This document shows positions 8,102 to 18,430 of a stretch of 64,000 bases of DNA, in pieces. A program made the translations under genes and the position numbers. The notes under the pieces were generated by a model. That model was not told the origin of the DNA and did no database searches. It saw only the letters and a list, made by a program, of their open reading frames with translations. Source of the stretch: Rhodococcus opacus (GTDB lineage Bacteria > Actinomycetota > Actinomycetes > Mycobacteriales > Mycobacteriaceae); assembly GCF_012396235.1 (NCBI RefSeq), contig NZ_JAAXPA010000014.1, forward strand, positions 62,001-126,000. The letters run 5' to 3'. The first letter of the stretch is position 1. Each line of letters begins with the position of its first letter.

Positions 8102-8142
8102 TGAGGAAAGCCTCTCACCCGCATTGTCTGCGGATGAGAGGC
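8102..8142 (-). terminator. Terminator downstream of tRNA-Ala
   Basis: GCCTCTCA (8110-8117) pairs with TGAGAGGC (8135-8142), with an inner CCGCA/TGCGG stem. The minus-strand transcript then reads TTTCCTCAT. It sits 13 bases after the tRNA 3' end. Confidence 0.75.
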
Positions 8143-8154
8143 TTCTCTCGAACG

Positions 8155-8227
8155 TGGAGCTAAGGGGACTCGAACCCCTGACCCCCACACTGCCAGTGTG
8201 GTGCGCTACCAGCTGCGCCATAGCCCC
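8155..8227 (-). tRNA. tRNA-Ala (anticodon GGC)
   Basis: On the minus strand a 73-base cloverleaf begins GGGGCTA and ends TAGCTCCA. The anticodon stem ACACT-GGC-AGTGT and the T-arm GGTTCGAGTC are visible. CCA is not encoded. Confidence 0.95.
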
Positions 8228-8276
8228 GTATTCGGTTGTTCTCCGCACTCGGAATGACTTCCTCCGTGCTCGAAGA

Positions 8277-8306
8277 AAGTTACACCATTGCCGACCGGGC
8301 CAACAA
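8277..8306 (-). promoter_or_regulatory. Promoter of tRNA-Ala
   Basis: TTGTTG (8306-8301), an 18-base spacer and TAACTT (8282-8277) on the minus strand. This predicts a ~43-base 5' leader before the tRNA. The initiator tRNA at 28455 has the same arrangement and the same -10 box. Confidence 0.6.
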
Positions 8307-8331
8307 ATCGCCTGGTCAGAGGCGCTTCGCG

Positions 8332-8377
8332 CCCGTGCGCCTTTCTGGTTGTTCCAGCTACCAAAAAGGCGCACGGG
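8332..8377 (-). terminator. Long hairpin after the DsbA-like gene
   Basis: Two 18-base arms (8332-8349 and 8360-8377) pair with one C-A mismatch around a 10-base loop. It begins 13 bases after the dsbA-like stop on the minus strand. No clear U-tract follows, so it may be a terminator or a stabilising 3' structure. Confidence 0.6.
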
Positions 8378-8389
8378 TGGCGGAGCCGC

Positions 8390-9121
8390 CTACAGCTGCG
8401 ACACCCAGTTCTCGTTGGAGAGTGCATCGATCACGGTGCCGTCCTTGACCACGGCAGGGGTGCCGGTAGCGCCGCTCGCGGCGAGGGCCTGACGGCCCGC
8501 CTCGGCGTGCGTACGGGCCTGCTCGACCTTCGCGCCGGTGGTGATGCACTGGACGGCCTCGTCGGACGCTCCGGCGTCGCCGGCGATCTGCGCGAGCTCC
8601 TCGTTGGTGTGATCGGAGCTGCCGTTCTCCTTCGGCTGGTTCGACGGGGAGAACAGCGCCGCGTGGAACGCCGAATACGCCACGGCGTCACCGGTTTCTG
8701 CGACGCACTCGGATGCCGCGACGGCGCGGGTGGAGTAGTCACCGCTGGCCGAGAGCTGGTCGAGGAAGTTCAGGACGTGATACCGGACGGCCACCTTGCC
8801 GTCGTCGATGGCCTGCGCGAGTTCCTGGCCGTTCTTGTTCTCGAGCTCGGCGCAGTACGGGCACATGGGATCTTCGAACAGGTCGACCGTGGTGGCCGCG
8901 TCGGGGCGGCCGAGAAGTACGACACCGTCGTCCTGCAGCGCCACCTGGACCTCGGAGTTCTGGACCCCGCCGTAACCGTCGTTGCGCGGCTTGCTGCGGT
9001 TGCTCTGCCAGATCACACCACCGATGACCAGTACGGCGATGACCAGTACCGCGAGCCCACCGAGAATGTAGGTGGACCGGCTGGATTCCGGCTGCGGGTT
9101 GTACTTGTTCTTCGAGCTCAC
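8390..9121 (-). CDS. Membrane-anchored DsbA/thioredoxin-fold disulfide oxidoreductase
   Basis: A 243-residue exported thiol oxidoreductase. One membrane segment spans residues ~18-38, followed by a thioredoxin fold facing outward. The active site is C87-P-Y-C90, and a cis-proline loop is visible at TGTPAVV. Two further cysteines (SECVAE and QCITTG) could form a structural disulfide, as in mycobacterial DsbA-like proteins. It follows the MauE-like gene by 41 bases, suggesting a pair in which MauE reoxidises or supports the Dsb protein. The start is GTG at 9121. Confidence 0.88.
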   Translation of the reverse strand: MSSKNKYNPQPESSRSTYILGGLAVLVIAVLVIGGVIWQSNRSKPRNDGYGGVQNSEVQVALQDDGVVLLGRPDAATTVDLFEDPMCPYCAELENKNGQELAQAIDDGKVAVRYHVLNFLDQLSASGDYSTRAVAASECVAETGDAVAYSAFHAALFSPSNQPKENGSSDHTNEELAQIAGDAGASDEAVQCITTGAKVEQARTHAEAGRQALAASGATGTPAVVKDGTVIDALSNENWVSQL

Positions 9122-9162
9122 GTGGATGCAGTCCTTCGACGTCGGATCGATTTACCGAATGC

Positions 9163-9651
9163 TTACTCTGCCACCGCCTGCTGAGGGGTCACTGAGAATG
9201 TGGCGCTGGAGCCGAGCCCCAGCGCGAACAGGGAACGGGGGAACACGATCAGCCACACGGCCAGTGCGAGGAAGCCCACATCCCGGAGGATCTCCTTGGT
9301 GTAGTCCCAGCCGTTCACGTCGGCCGCACCACCGCCGCCGAAGCATCCGCAGTCGATGGACAGCCCGCGGGCCCACACCGAGACGATCACGGCGATGAGC
9401 ACGAGCAGGAGCGCGGCGGACACCGCGGCCGTGGCGCGGACGGCGAGCCCGATCAGCAGGAGCAGCCCGAGCGCGATCTCGAGGAACGGCAACGTGTTGG
9501 CGACGGGCCGGACGAGGTCCTCGGGAAGCAGTTGGTAGGCGCGGACCGCGATGATCGTCTGGGCGGGGTCGGCGACTTTGAGTGCGCCGGAGACCAGCCA
9601 GACGGCAGCGAGAGACAGCCGGGCGAGAAGGGAGACGACCTTGATCCACAC
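9163..9651 (-). CDS. MauE/DoxX-like integral membrane protein
   Basis: A ~162-residue protein with four membrane helices. The DCGCFGGGG motif between helices three and four holds a Cys-x-Cys pair typical of MauE-type proteins linked to disulfide formation. In actinobacteria such proteins often sit directly upstream of a DsbA-like gene, as here. The GTG at 9651 is the first plausible start after the MFS gene stop 27 bases upstream, so it is probably cotranscribed with that gene or coupled to the DsbA gene. Confidence 0.78.
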   Translation of the reverse strand: MWIKVVSLLARLSLAAVWLVSGALKVADPAQTIIAVRAYQLLPEDLVRPVANTLPFLEIALGLLLLIGLAVRATAAVSAALLLVLIAVIVSVWARGLSIDCGCFGGGGAADVNGWDYTKEILRDVGFLALAVWLIVFPRSLFALGLGSSATFSVTPQQAVAE

Positions 9652-9677
9652 TCGAACGAGCGTACCGAAGGCGTCGG

Positions 9678-10904
9678 TCAGACCGCCTCGACCGACACCT
9701 TGGGCGCCGGCTTGTTCGGCACGAGCAGCCAGCCCACTGCGGCGAGAAGCATGACCCCGCCGGTGACGCCGAATGCGACCGCGTAGGACAGGTGCTGGGC
9801 GAGCAGACCCGCTCCGACCGGGCCGAGGACTCCGCCGACGTCGGCGACCATCTGGAAGGTCGCCAGCACGGGACCACCCCGGGACTTCGCGCCCACGACG
9901 TCGGCGACCGCGGCTTGCTGCGCGGGACTCATCACTCCGGATCCGATGCCCGCGATGCCGGACAGCACCAGGAATACCAGCAGGTTCTCGCTGAGTCCCA
10001 TCCCGACGGTGCTGGCGCCACACACCAGCAGTCCGAGCAGGACGAACAGCTTCCGGCCGTAGACGTCGGACAACCGCCCGGACACGATGAGGACGAGTGC
10101 ATTGCCGACGGCGAAGACGGTGAGGGCGATGCCGGCGAGGGCGGCGTCGCGGTGCAGCGCCTCGACGACGAACAGCGGGACCATCGCGACCCGCACGCCG
10201 AAGATCACCCCGCCGAACGCGAAATTGGAGCCGAGCGCGGCGCGGTAGACGGGCTGCCCGAGAGCCTCCCGGAGCGTCATGGCGGCTCCGGCGGCGGTGG
10301 CGTCGGGCGCCGTCAGGTGCGAACCGCGCAGACTCACGAAGACGACCGCGGCCGCGATGACGAGGGCGATCGCGTAGATGACGAACGGAACCCGAAGTCC
10401 GAATCCGACGAGCAGCCCGCCGACGAGGGGTCCGGAGATCGACCCCATCAAGAAGCTCGTCGCGTAGAGCCCGGATACTCGACCGCGGCTGTCCACCGGT
10501 GCGATGCGGATCACCAGGCCCATCGCCGACACCGTGAACATCGTCGAGCCGATGCCCCCGAGCGCGCGGAAGACGAGCAACTGCCAGTAGTCCCCCGCGA
10601 CCGCGCAGGCGGCGGTCGAGGCGGCGACGATCAGGAGTCCGGTGATGTAGACCGGCCGCTCCCCCAGTTTCTGCACGAGCCGGCCGCTGACCGGGGCGAA
10701 GACCAGGCGCATGAACGCGAACGACGAGATCACCACCGTCGCCGCCGTCACGCTCACGTCGAAACTGCGGGCGAACTGTGGGAGGGCGGGTGCGACGATC
10801 CCGAATCCGAGTGCGATGACGAAGCTGGCCGAGACCAGCACCCAGATTTCCGAAGGGAGCCGCGGGCTGCGCCCGGCGGGCAGCCCGGCTGCGCGAGTGT
10901 TCAT
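9678..10904 (-). CDS. Major facilitator superfamily transporter (drug-efflux type)
   Basis: A 408-residue, roughly 12-helix MFS protein. The antiporter motif A variant (GRLVQKLGERPVYITGLL) follows helix 2, and a second copy (GRLSDVYGRKLFVLLG) starts the second half, giving internal two-fold repetition. The substrate is unknown. The ATG at 10904 lies near the start of the hydrophobic core; an ATG at 10946 would add residues across an intergenic hairpin. No ribosome site is visible. Confidence 0.85.
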   Translation of the reverse strand: MNTRAAGLPAGRSPRLPSEIWVLVSASFVIALGFGIVAPALPQFARSFDVSVTAATVVISSFAFMRLVFAPVSGRLVQKLGERPVYITGLLIVAASTAACAVAGDYWQLLVFRALGGIGSTMFTVSAMGLVIRIAPVDSRGRVSGLYATSFLMGSISGPLVGGLLVGFGLRVPFVIYAIALVIAAAVVFVSLRGSHLTAPDATAAGAAMTLREALGQPVYRAALGSNFAFGGVIFGVRVAMVPLFVVEALHRDAALAGIALTVFAVGNALVLIVSGRLSDVYGRKLFVLLGLLVCGASTVGMGLSENLLVFLVLSGIAGIGSGVMSPAQQAAVADVVGAKSRGGPVLATFQMVADVGGVLGPVGAGLLAQHLSYAVAFGVTGGVMLLAAVGWLLVPNKPAPKVSVEAV

Positions 10905-10917
10905 AGTTGAATCCGAT

Positions 10918-10951
10918 GGTAGGTGCCCCCGCAGCGGCGGCGGCACCTACC
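10918..10951 (-). terminator. Intergenic hairpin between pgm and the MFS gene
   Basis: GGTAGGTGCC (10918-10927) and GGCACCTACC (10942-10951) form a perfect 10-bp stem with a 14-base loop. It starts 14 bases after the pgm stop on the minus strand. There is no U-tract. Confidence 0.6.
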
Positions 10952-10964
10952 CCCGGCCGAACAC

Positions 10965-12596
<1,632 letters not shown>

Positions 12597-12670
12597 GAGA
12601 CCTCCTGGAAACTCATCGGGATCGAACTCGACTACCCACCCATCCTGCACCCTCGCACCGGAGTCTGCCC

Positions 12671-13015
12671 TCAAGACGTCAATCGGAATCCCAGCCAGGC
12701 GGCGGCCAGTCCGGCCGCCACACTCGCGACCACGTAGACGACGGACGGGAGCGCCCGCCGGATCCGCAGCAATCCCACCGATTCCACCGCGAACGTCGAG
12801 TACGTGGTCAGTCCGCCGCAGAAACCCGTGCCCAGCAAGGCGAACGTCTGCACGGACATCGACGCCCCCGACAACAGTCCGAGGATCAGGCACCCGGCGA
12901 CGTTCACCAGGAAGGTGGCCACCGGAAAGCTGCGGTACGAGTCGACGTACCGGCCGGTGAGGTACCGCGTCGTCGCACCGAGCGCGCCGCCGAGGGCTAC
13001 GAGGAGGACGGTCAT
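12671..13015 (-). CDS. crcB: Fluoride exporter CrcB/FluC, second subunit
   Basis: A 114-residue, four-helix protein. [21 protein letters not shown] and [16 protein letters not shown] are hallmarks of Fluc channels, with the GxTTxSTF segment lining the Na+ site and pore. Its ATG overlaps the stop of the other crcB copy by four bases, so the two probably form a heterodimeric channel or paired dimers. Confidence 0.92.
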   Translation of the reverse strand: MTVLLVALGGALGATTRYLTGRYVDSYRSFPVATFLVNVAGCLILGLLSGASMSVQTFALLGTGFCGGLTTYSTFAVESVGLLRIRRALPSVVYVVASVAAGLAAAWLGFRLTS

Positions 13016-13386
13016 GCCGCCGCCTGTCGCGCCAGCCGGTGCCGGTGACCGACGAGCATCCCCAGCCGCGCCGCGAGTAGGGCCGGTATCAGGGTGGCCA
13101 CTACGTAGAGCGTCCCTGTGACGGCGTCCTCCCGCACCGCGTCGACCGCGAACGTCGAGAACGTGGTGAAGCCGCCGAGGACGCCGACTCCGAGGAACAG
13201 TCGCCACAACCGGTCCGGCCCGACCGTCTCGGCGAGGTAACCGAGCAAGAGCGACCCGACCACGTTGATCAGAAGGACGGTCCAGATGCCCGGCCACAGG
13301 GCGGCCAGCAGGAATCTCGCGGACGCACCGAGCGCACCGCCCAGGGCGACCACGGCCACCGGTTTCGTCAGGGACACGGCACACAT
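13012..13386 (-). CDS. crcB: Fluoride exporter CrcB/FluC, first subunit
   Basis: A 124-residue partner of the following copy, with [21 protein letters not shown] and [13 protein letters not shown]. Paired crcB genes are common in actinobacteria, where the two halves assemble antiparallel. The ATG at 13386 has only a weak ribosome site. I looked for a fluoride riboswitch upstream and saw none; the space to the ssrA terminator is only ~45 bases. Confidence 0.92.
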   Translation of the reverse strand: MCAVSLTKPVAVVALGGALGASARFLLAALWPGIWTVLLINVVGSLLLGYLAETVGPDRLWRLFLGVGVLGGFTTFSTFAVDAVREDAVTGTLYVVATLIPALLAARLGMLVGHRHRLARQAAA

Positions 13387-13430
13387 CGTGTCACGGCTGA
13401 GGGGCGGGGCCGTTCGAACTCGCAGGGCAC

Positions 13431-13471
13431 AAAAAAATCCGGGCCGGACACCTGGTGGTGTCCGGCCCGGA
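13431..13471 (-). terminator. Rho-independent terminator of ssrA
   Basis: A perfect 15-bp stem (13438-13452 with 13457-13471), loop TGGT, then seven U residues (complement of 13431-13437) on the minus strand. Confidence 0.95.
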
Positions 13472-13476
13472 CTCGG

Positions 13477-13845
13477 TGGAGCTGCCGGGAATTGAACCCG
13501 GGTCCTCCGCAGCAAAGCTAGGGCTTCTCCGTGTGCAGTTTGCTATGTCTCTACTTGGATCTCCCAGTCTCGCAAACAAGCCAGGATGACGATCCCAGTC
13601 GCTGTTGGTTGTCCCATTCGACTCCGCGACCGAGTCGAACGGTAAAGCCCTCTAGCTGATGCCAGTACCCGGGCCGAGGGCGAACCCGGACTGACAGACA
13701 CGCAGTCGCTACTTAGGCAGCGAGTGCGTAGTCGCGCTGATTGGAATCGGCGCTTATATGTTTGCAGCGACGCTTACGGTGGTCTCTTGCCTGCACCGAC
13801 ACGCTTCCCCTACCTCAACGTACGCAGTCGAAACCGTTCAGCCCC
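13477..13845 (-). ncRNA. ssrA: tmRNA (ssrA)
   Basis: The minus strand starts GGGGCTGAACGGTTTCGACT and ends with a tRNA-like T-arm (GGTTCAATTC) and acceptor CAGCTCCA. The tag reading frame runs from 13751 to 13713 and encodes ADSNQRDYALAA then TAA, one residue different from the mycobacterial tag as I recall it. CCA is not fully encoded. A TACACT -10-like box lies at 13883-13878. It rescues stalled ribosomes together with SmpB, encoded ~960 bases upstream on the same strand. Confidence 0.97.
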
Positions 13846-13940
13846 GTACGTGCCCCACGAGTCTCGCGGGGCCACCTAGTGTAACGCGAACCCGGTCCGG
13901 ATTCATCCCGGTTTTCCTCCCGAGTGTCGGCGGCCGTATT

Positions 13941-14783
13941 TCAGCTGGCCACGGCGATCATTCCGACGGCCGCGAGGGCGAGGAGCATCCCCGCCTGCTG
14001 CATTCTGCTCACCCGTTCACCGAGCATCACCATCGCCAGCAGAACGGTGGCGGCGGGGTACAGCGATCCGATCACGCTGACGAGCGACAGCAGACCGCCC
14101 TGGAACGCGTACATCATGGCCGCATTGGCCAGGACGTCGAGGAAACTCACGTACACGGCGAGCTTGAGGGGTTCGCCGTGCGGCAGCACGAAGTGGCCGG
14201 CGGACAATGCGACGAGCCACACCACCGCGGTCGCCGCGGCACGGGACACGGCGAGCGCCCACATCCCGCCGTCGTCACCGATCTGATGCAGCGAGACGAA
14301 GGAGAGCGCGAACGCGACGCCGGATCCGACGGTGAGCAGCGCCACGGTGCGGGTGAAGCGCAGCACCCTGCCCCCGGCGACCTCTCCCGCGGTCTCGTCG
14401 GGAGATTCCCTGCTGACGAGGACGACGGCGACGAGGGCCACGGCGATCCCGATGTACGCGATGGGCCCGGGTCGCTCACCGAACGCGAGCCCGATCAGTA
14501 CCGGAATGCCCGCGACCAGCACGGCCGTCAGCGGCGACACCACCGACATCGGTCCCGAGGCCAGCGCGAGGTAGAACCACCAGACCGCTACACCACCGGC
14601 CACTCCCGCCACGGCGCCCCAGACGAGGGACGACGAGGTGAGTGTGCCCCCGGCGAACGGGGCGATCACGAGCACGATCAGCAGCGACAGCGGGTACGAC
14701 ACGATGACGACGCGTAGCGCCGCGACCCTGCGGGACGCGACTCCCCCGATGAAATCGCTCACGCCGTAACCGATCGCGGCCAC
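13941..14783 (-). CDS. EamA/DMT-family transporter
   Basis: A ~280-residue membrane protein of about ten helices in two EamA repeats, with SPLTAVLVAGIPVLIGLAFGERP closing the first half and GSLYPAATVLLAMVMLGERVS closing the second. The substrate is unknown. The GTG at 14783 is the first standard start. It would shorten the first helix: in-frame codons continue to a CTG at 14807 that overlaps the smpB stop, so a non-standard CTG start is possible. It separates smpB from ssrA. Confidence 0.85.
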   Translation of the reverse strand: MAAIGYGVSDFIGGVASRRVAALRVVIVSYPLSLLIVLVIAPFAGGTLTSSSLVWGAVAGVAGGVAVWWFYLALASGPMSVVSPLTAVLVAGIPVLIGLAFGERPGPIAYIGIAVALVAVVLVSRESPDETAGEVAGGRVLRFTRTVALLTVGSGVAFALSFVSLHQIGDDGGMWALAVSRAAATAVVWLVALSAGHFVLPHGEPLKLAVYVSFLDVLANAAMMYAFQGGLLSLVSVIGSLYPAATVLLAMVMLGERVSRMQQAGMLLALAAVGMIAVAS

Positions 14784-14803
14784 GAGCGCGAGCAGGACGG
14801 ACG

Positions 14804-15277
14804 TCAGCGCATGCCCTTGACTCGGCGGCCGAGTTCGCGGGTCACCTCGCGCTCGGCGGTCCGCCTGGCCAGATCCTGGCGCTTGTCGTAGTCCTGCTTA
14901 CCCTTCGCGAGCGCGAGCTCCACCTTGACCTTGCCGTCGGAGAAGTACATCGACAGGGGAACCAGAGTCTGGTTTCCCTCCCGCGTCTTGCCGACGAGGT
15001 GTTCGATCTCCCGCTTGTGCAGCAGCAACTTCCGGGTACGGCGCGGCGCGTGGTTGGTCCACGTGCCCTGCGTGTATTCGGGAATGTGCAGTGAGCGCAA
15101 CCAGACCTCACCGTCGTCGACGGTGGCGAACGCGTCGACCAGCGACGCCTTGCCCTCGCGCAGACTCTTCACCTCGGTACCGACGAGGGCGATCCCCGCC
15201 TCGTAGACGTCGAGGATGGTGTAGTTGTGACGCGCCTTGCGATTGGTCGCAATGACCTTGCGGCCCTTTTCCTTCAC
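14804..15277 (-). CDS. smpB: SsrA-binding protein SmpB
   Basis: A 157-residue RNA-binding protein needed for trans-translation. It shows [10 protein letters not shown] at the N-terminus, [14 protein letters not shown], the [10 protein letters not shown] segment and a basic C-terminal tail from [10 protein letters not shown] to VKGMR, which enters the decoding site. It is cotranscribed with ftsEX upstream, and its RNA partner ssrA lies downstream on the same strand. Confidence 0.97.
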   Translation of the reverse strand: MKEKGRKVIATNRKARHNYTILDVYEAGIALVGTEVKSLREGKASLVDAFATVDDGEVWLRSLHIPEYTQGTWTNHAPRRTRKLLLHKREIEHLVGKTREGNQTLVPLSMYFSDGKVKVELALAKGKQDYDKRQDLARRTAEREVTRELGRRVKGMR

Positions 15278-15353
15278 TTTCCGGGCCTTTCAGTCCGCGA
15301 TGTCCGAGGTGAACAGTTCGTACCCTCCAGCATAGGAGAAGAGGCAAACCGAA

Positions 15354-16259
15354 TTATTCGCGGACGTACAAGCGCAGGGTCACGTACGCGGTGACCGCCG
15401 CCATTCCGACGCCCACGAGGATCAGCACCGGTGAGACGAACAGCACGTCACTGTTGGAGATCCGGGCCACGATGTTGGCCTCGTAGACATCCGCGAGCAC
15501 GTCGTCGATGAACATGTTCTTCGCGGTGAACAGGCCCACGATGGCAAGAACGGCACCCACCAGCGCGGCGACCACCGCCTCGAGCAGGAACGGCAACTGT
15601 GTGTACCAGCGGGTGGCGCCGACCAGCCTCATGATGCCGACCTCGGTGCGCCGGGTGAACGCCGCGATCTGAACCATGTTCGCGATCAGCAGGATTGCCG
15701 CGACGGCCTGCACGATCGCGATCGCGAACGCGGCGTTGCGCACGCCGTTGAGGACGCTGAAGAGCCGCTCCACCAGCTCGCGCTGGTTGAGGACGCTCTC
15801 GACTCCCGGGCGGGTGCCGAACTTCTCGTTGATCACGCCGAACCGCTCGGGGTCGCTGAGCTTGACCTTGAACGAGGCCGGGAAGCTGTCGGGGCTGACG
15901 AGTGCGGCGAGCTCGGGTTGATCCTTGAACACCCGCTCCGTCGCGTCCTTCACGGCGTCGTCCCGGTTGAGATACTCCACCGACACCACCGACGGCGTCT
16001 CTTCCAGCTCGGTGCGCAGCGTCTTGCAGATCTCCCCCTCACACCCCGGGTCCGACGTGGAGATGTCGTCGGTGAGAAAGATCTGCACCTCGACGCGGTC
16101 CAGGAAGATCTGCTGGGTTTTGCCGGCCATCTGCACCACCAGCAACCCGCTGCCGAACAGGCCGAGCGAGATCGCGGTGGTGAGGATCATCGCGATGGTC
16201 ATGGTGACGTTGCGACGGAGTCCTGTCAGGACCTCACTGAAAATGAAACTGGCACGCAT
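15354..16259 (-). CDS. ftsX: Cell-division ABC permease FtsX
   Basis: A 301-residue membrane protein: a cytoplasmic N-terminus, one helix (~residues 20-45), a large extracellular domain with a Cys pair around residue 75, then three helices, ending in VTLRLYVRE. With FtsE it forms the complex that activates peptidoglycan hydrolases at the septum. The gene lies 66 bases downstream of ftsE on the same strand. Confidence 0.95.
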   Translation of the reverse strand: MRASFIFSEVLTGLRRNVTMTIAMILTTAISLGLFGSGLLVVQMAGKTQQIFLDRVEVQIFLTDDISTSDPGCEGEICKTLRTELEETPSVVSVEYLNRDDAVKDATERVFKDQPELAALVSPDSFPASFKVKLSDPERFGVINEKFGTRPGVESVLNQRELVERLFSVLNGVRNAAFAIAIVQAVAAILLIANMVQIAAFTRRTEVGIMRLVGATRWYTQLPFLLEAVVAALVGAVLAIVGLFTAKNMFIDDVLADVYEANIVARISNSDVLFVSPVLILVGVGMAAVTAYVTLRLYVRE

Positions 16260-16325
16260 CGGGGAATCAGAGTCCTTCGTAGGAGACTTGGGGACAATAC
16301 TGAAGCTGGAGTGCAGGGAGGGCGG

Positions 16326-17015
16326 CTAACGCCCCACGCCGTACACACCCCGAGCCTCGTCGCGCACCACTCTGCCGAGGTCCAGCTCCACCACCCGACG
16401 GCGCATCGAGTCGACGATGTGGTGGTCGTGGGTGGCCATCACCACCGTCGTTCCGGTGCGGTTGATCCGTTCGAGCAGCAGCATGATGTCCTGGCTCGTC
16501 TCCGGGTCCAGGTTTCCGGTGGGCTCGTCGCACAGCAGCACCAGCGGCCGGTTCACGAACGCCCGCGCGATGGCGACACGCTGCTGCTCACCGCCCGACA
16601 GTTCGGTGGGGAGACGATCCGCCTTCCCGGACAACCCGACCATTTCGAGCACTTCGGGCACGGTCCGGGAGATCATCGCGCGCGGCTTCCCGATCACCTC
16701 GAGCGCGAACGCGACGTTCTCGGACACGGTCTTCTTCTGCAGGAGCCGGAAGTCCTGGAAGACGACGCCCATGCTCTGCCGCAGCTTCGGCACGCGCCGG
16801 GCGGAAAGCTTGTTGACGTGGAAGTCCGCGATGTGAATGTCACCCGACGTCGGCGACTCCTCCTTGAGGAGCAGGCGCATGAAGGTCGACTTTCCCGAGC
16901 CCGACGGGCCGATGAGGAAGACGAACTCGCCCTTGTCCACCTCGACGCTCACCTTGTCCAGGGCGGGCCTCGTGGAGGTCTTGTACGACTTCGACACATT
17001 CTCGACGCTGATCAC
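16326..17015 (-). CDS. ftsE: Cell-division ATP-binding protein FtsE
   Basis: A 229-residue ABC ATPase. Walker [10 protein letters not shown] is near residue 36, the signature LSGGEQQR near residue 140, Walker [10 protein letters not shown], and the H-loop MATHDHH is present. It pairs with FtsX at the membrane during septation and is at its expected place downstream of prfB. Confidence 0.96.
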   Translation of the reverse strand: MISVENVSKSYKTSTRPALDKVSVEVDKGEFVFLIGPSGSGKSTFMRLLLKEESPTSGDIHIADFHVNKLSARRVPKLRQSMGVVFQDFRLLQKKTVSENVAFALEVIGKPRAMISRTVPEVLEMVGLSGKADRLPTELSGGEQQRVAIARAFVNRPLVLLCDEPTGNLDPETSQDIMLLLERINRTGTTVVMATHDHHIVDSMRRRVVELDLGRVVRDEARGVYGVGR

Positions 17016-17070
17016 GAGGAGCCAGTCTAGACGTTATCGAACAGTGACCAAATGGAGCAACGCGCGGACG

Positions 17071-17532
17071 TCATCGCCCACTCGGCGGTGTCGCCGACGT
17101 CGTCGGGACGGAAGACGTGGTCGGCGGGGTGCCCGTGGGCGGAGGCGGAAACGGGTTGGGAATCCCGAACGGCAACGTCGGGGTCGACGTCACCTGGCTG
17201 GTCCCCGTGGGCGCCGTCTCCTGCGGGGTCGGCTCGGGCGTCGCCTCGGTGGTCGTGACCGTCTCCGACGTCGACTCGGTCGTCGTCTCGATCTCCGATG
17301 TCGGCAGCGTCGTCTCCTGAAGGGGCGCTTCCCGGGTGGGCACGACAGCCGGCGCGACGGGTCCCTGGACCACTTCTTCGACGGGGTTCAGGTACGTGTA
17401 CAGCGTGTACAGCACCACCCAGAGGATGCACAGCACCAGCGTCGACGTCCGCACCCGTCCGCCGAAGATCTTCGCGGGAAGGAACGACGAGTGCAGAATC
17501 CGGTCGAGTCCGCGCCGCGGTTCGTCGGTCAT
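17071..17532 (-). CDS. Membrane-anchored Pro/Thr/Ser-rich protein
   Basis: A 153-residue protein with a basic N-terminus, one membrane segment around residues 30-47 (TLVLCILWVVLYTLYTYL), and a long tail rich in Thr, Pro, Ser and Glu predicted to be disordered and outside the cell. I recognise no family. Its start overlaps the mscS stop by four bases, and it is followed by ftsE, so it is part of the prfB-ftsEX transcription unit and might act at the cell wall or septum (inference). Confidence 0.75.
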   Translation of the reverse strand: MTDEPRRGLDRILHSSFLPAKIFGGRVRTSTLVLCILWVVLYTLYTYLNPVEEVVQGPVAPAVVPTREAPLQETTLPTSEIETTTESTSETVTTTEATPEPTPQETAPTGTSQVTSTPTLPFGIPNPFPPPPTGTPPTTSSVPTTSATPPSGR

Positions 17533-18425
17533 CCCTCGCCCTCCGCTGCCCGGACCGTCTGAAGGTCCGGTTCGACGGTGATCCCCTGCCGTCTCATCGC
17601 GGTGGCGATGCGCACGCGCAGTGCGCGCCCCACCTGGAACTGCTTGCCCGGCAGGGTTCGCGCCACGACGCGAACGCTGACCTCGTCGACCGTCAGACTC
17701 TCCACTCCCATCACCGTCGGTTCGTCGAGCAGTAGTTTCTTCAGCCCGCGATCCGCGAAGGCCTCGACACCGACCTGGTGCAGCACCTCGTTGACCCGGT
17801 TGATGTCCGACGTCGCCGGGACGGGAACGTCGATCACGGCACGCGCCCAGTCCTTGGACAGGTTGATCGCCTTCACGATCTGGCCGTTGGGAACGGTGAT
17901 GACCTCACCGTCCGAGTTCCGCATCCGGGTGACTCGGAGCGTGACGTCCTCGATCACACCCTCCGCGTCTTCCGACGACCCTGTCACCGCGAGCTGCACC
18001 GTGTCGCCGAACCCGTACTGCCGTTCGGTGATGATGAAGAAGCCGGCGAGGATGTCCTGCACCACGCGCTGCGCGCCGAAACCGAGCGCCGCACCGAGCA
18101 CGGTGGCCGGGGCCACCAGGCTGCCGATCGGCAGGCTCAGCTGATCCAGCACCTTCATCGTTGCGATGACGTAGATGATGGTGATGATCACCCAGGTGAT
18201 CACCTGCGCCACCGAGTGCCGGTGCTTGGTCGCCTCGGACCGCACGAGGGCGTCGCCCTGCATGTAGTTGCTGTCGATCCGGTCGGTGACCTTGCTGCCG
18301 CCCCAATTGACGAATCGCGCCATCAGGATCGCTCCGAGGACGGTGAGCGACACCGCAAGCCCCGTCGACGAGAGCCAGTCGAGCAGGTTCTGGGTGGGAG
18401 CGAACATCGCCGCCGTCGCTTCCAT
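17529..18425 (-). CDS. MscS-family small-conductance mechanosensitive channel
   Basis: A 298-residue protein with N-terminal helices, a pore-lining helix around VAPATVLGAALGFGAQRVVQDILAG, and the beta domain with GDTV, VTLRVTRMRNSDGEVITVPNGQI. These match the MscS core; the C-terminal alpha/beta vestibule follows. It would release solutes on osmotic downshock. It lies five bases before the end of prfB and overlaps the following gene by four bases. Confidence 0.92.
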   Translation of the reverse strand: MEATAAMFAPTQNLLDWLSSTGLAVSLTVLGAILMARFVNWGGSKVTDRIDSNYMQGDALVRSEATKHRHSVAQVITWVIITIIYVIATMKVLDQLSLPIGSLVAPATVLGAALGFGAQRVVQDILAGFFIITERQYGFGDTVQLAVTGSSEDAEGVIEDVTLRVTRMRNSDGEVITVPNGQIVKAINLSKDWARAVIDVPVPATSDINRVNEVLHQVGVEAFADRGLKKLLLDEPTVMGVESLTVDEVSVRVVARTLPGKQFQVGRALRVRIATAMRRQGITVEPDLQTVRAAEGEG

Positions 18426-18430
18426 AGGTA

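Noticed and set aside
13387-13430. Fluoride riboswitch upstream of the crcB pair
   Set aside because: The space is too short and no conserved riboswitch pattern is visible.
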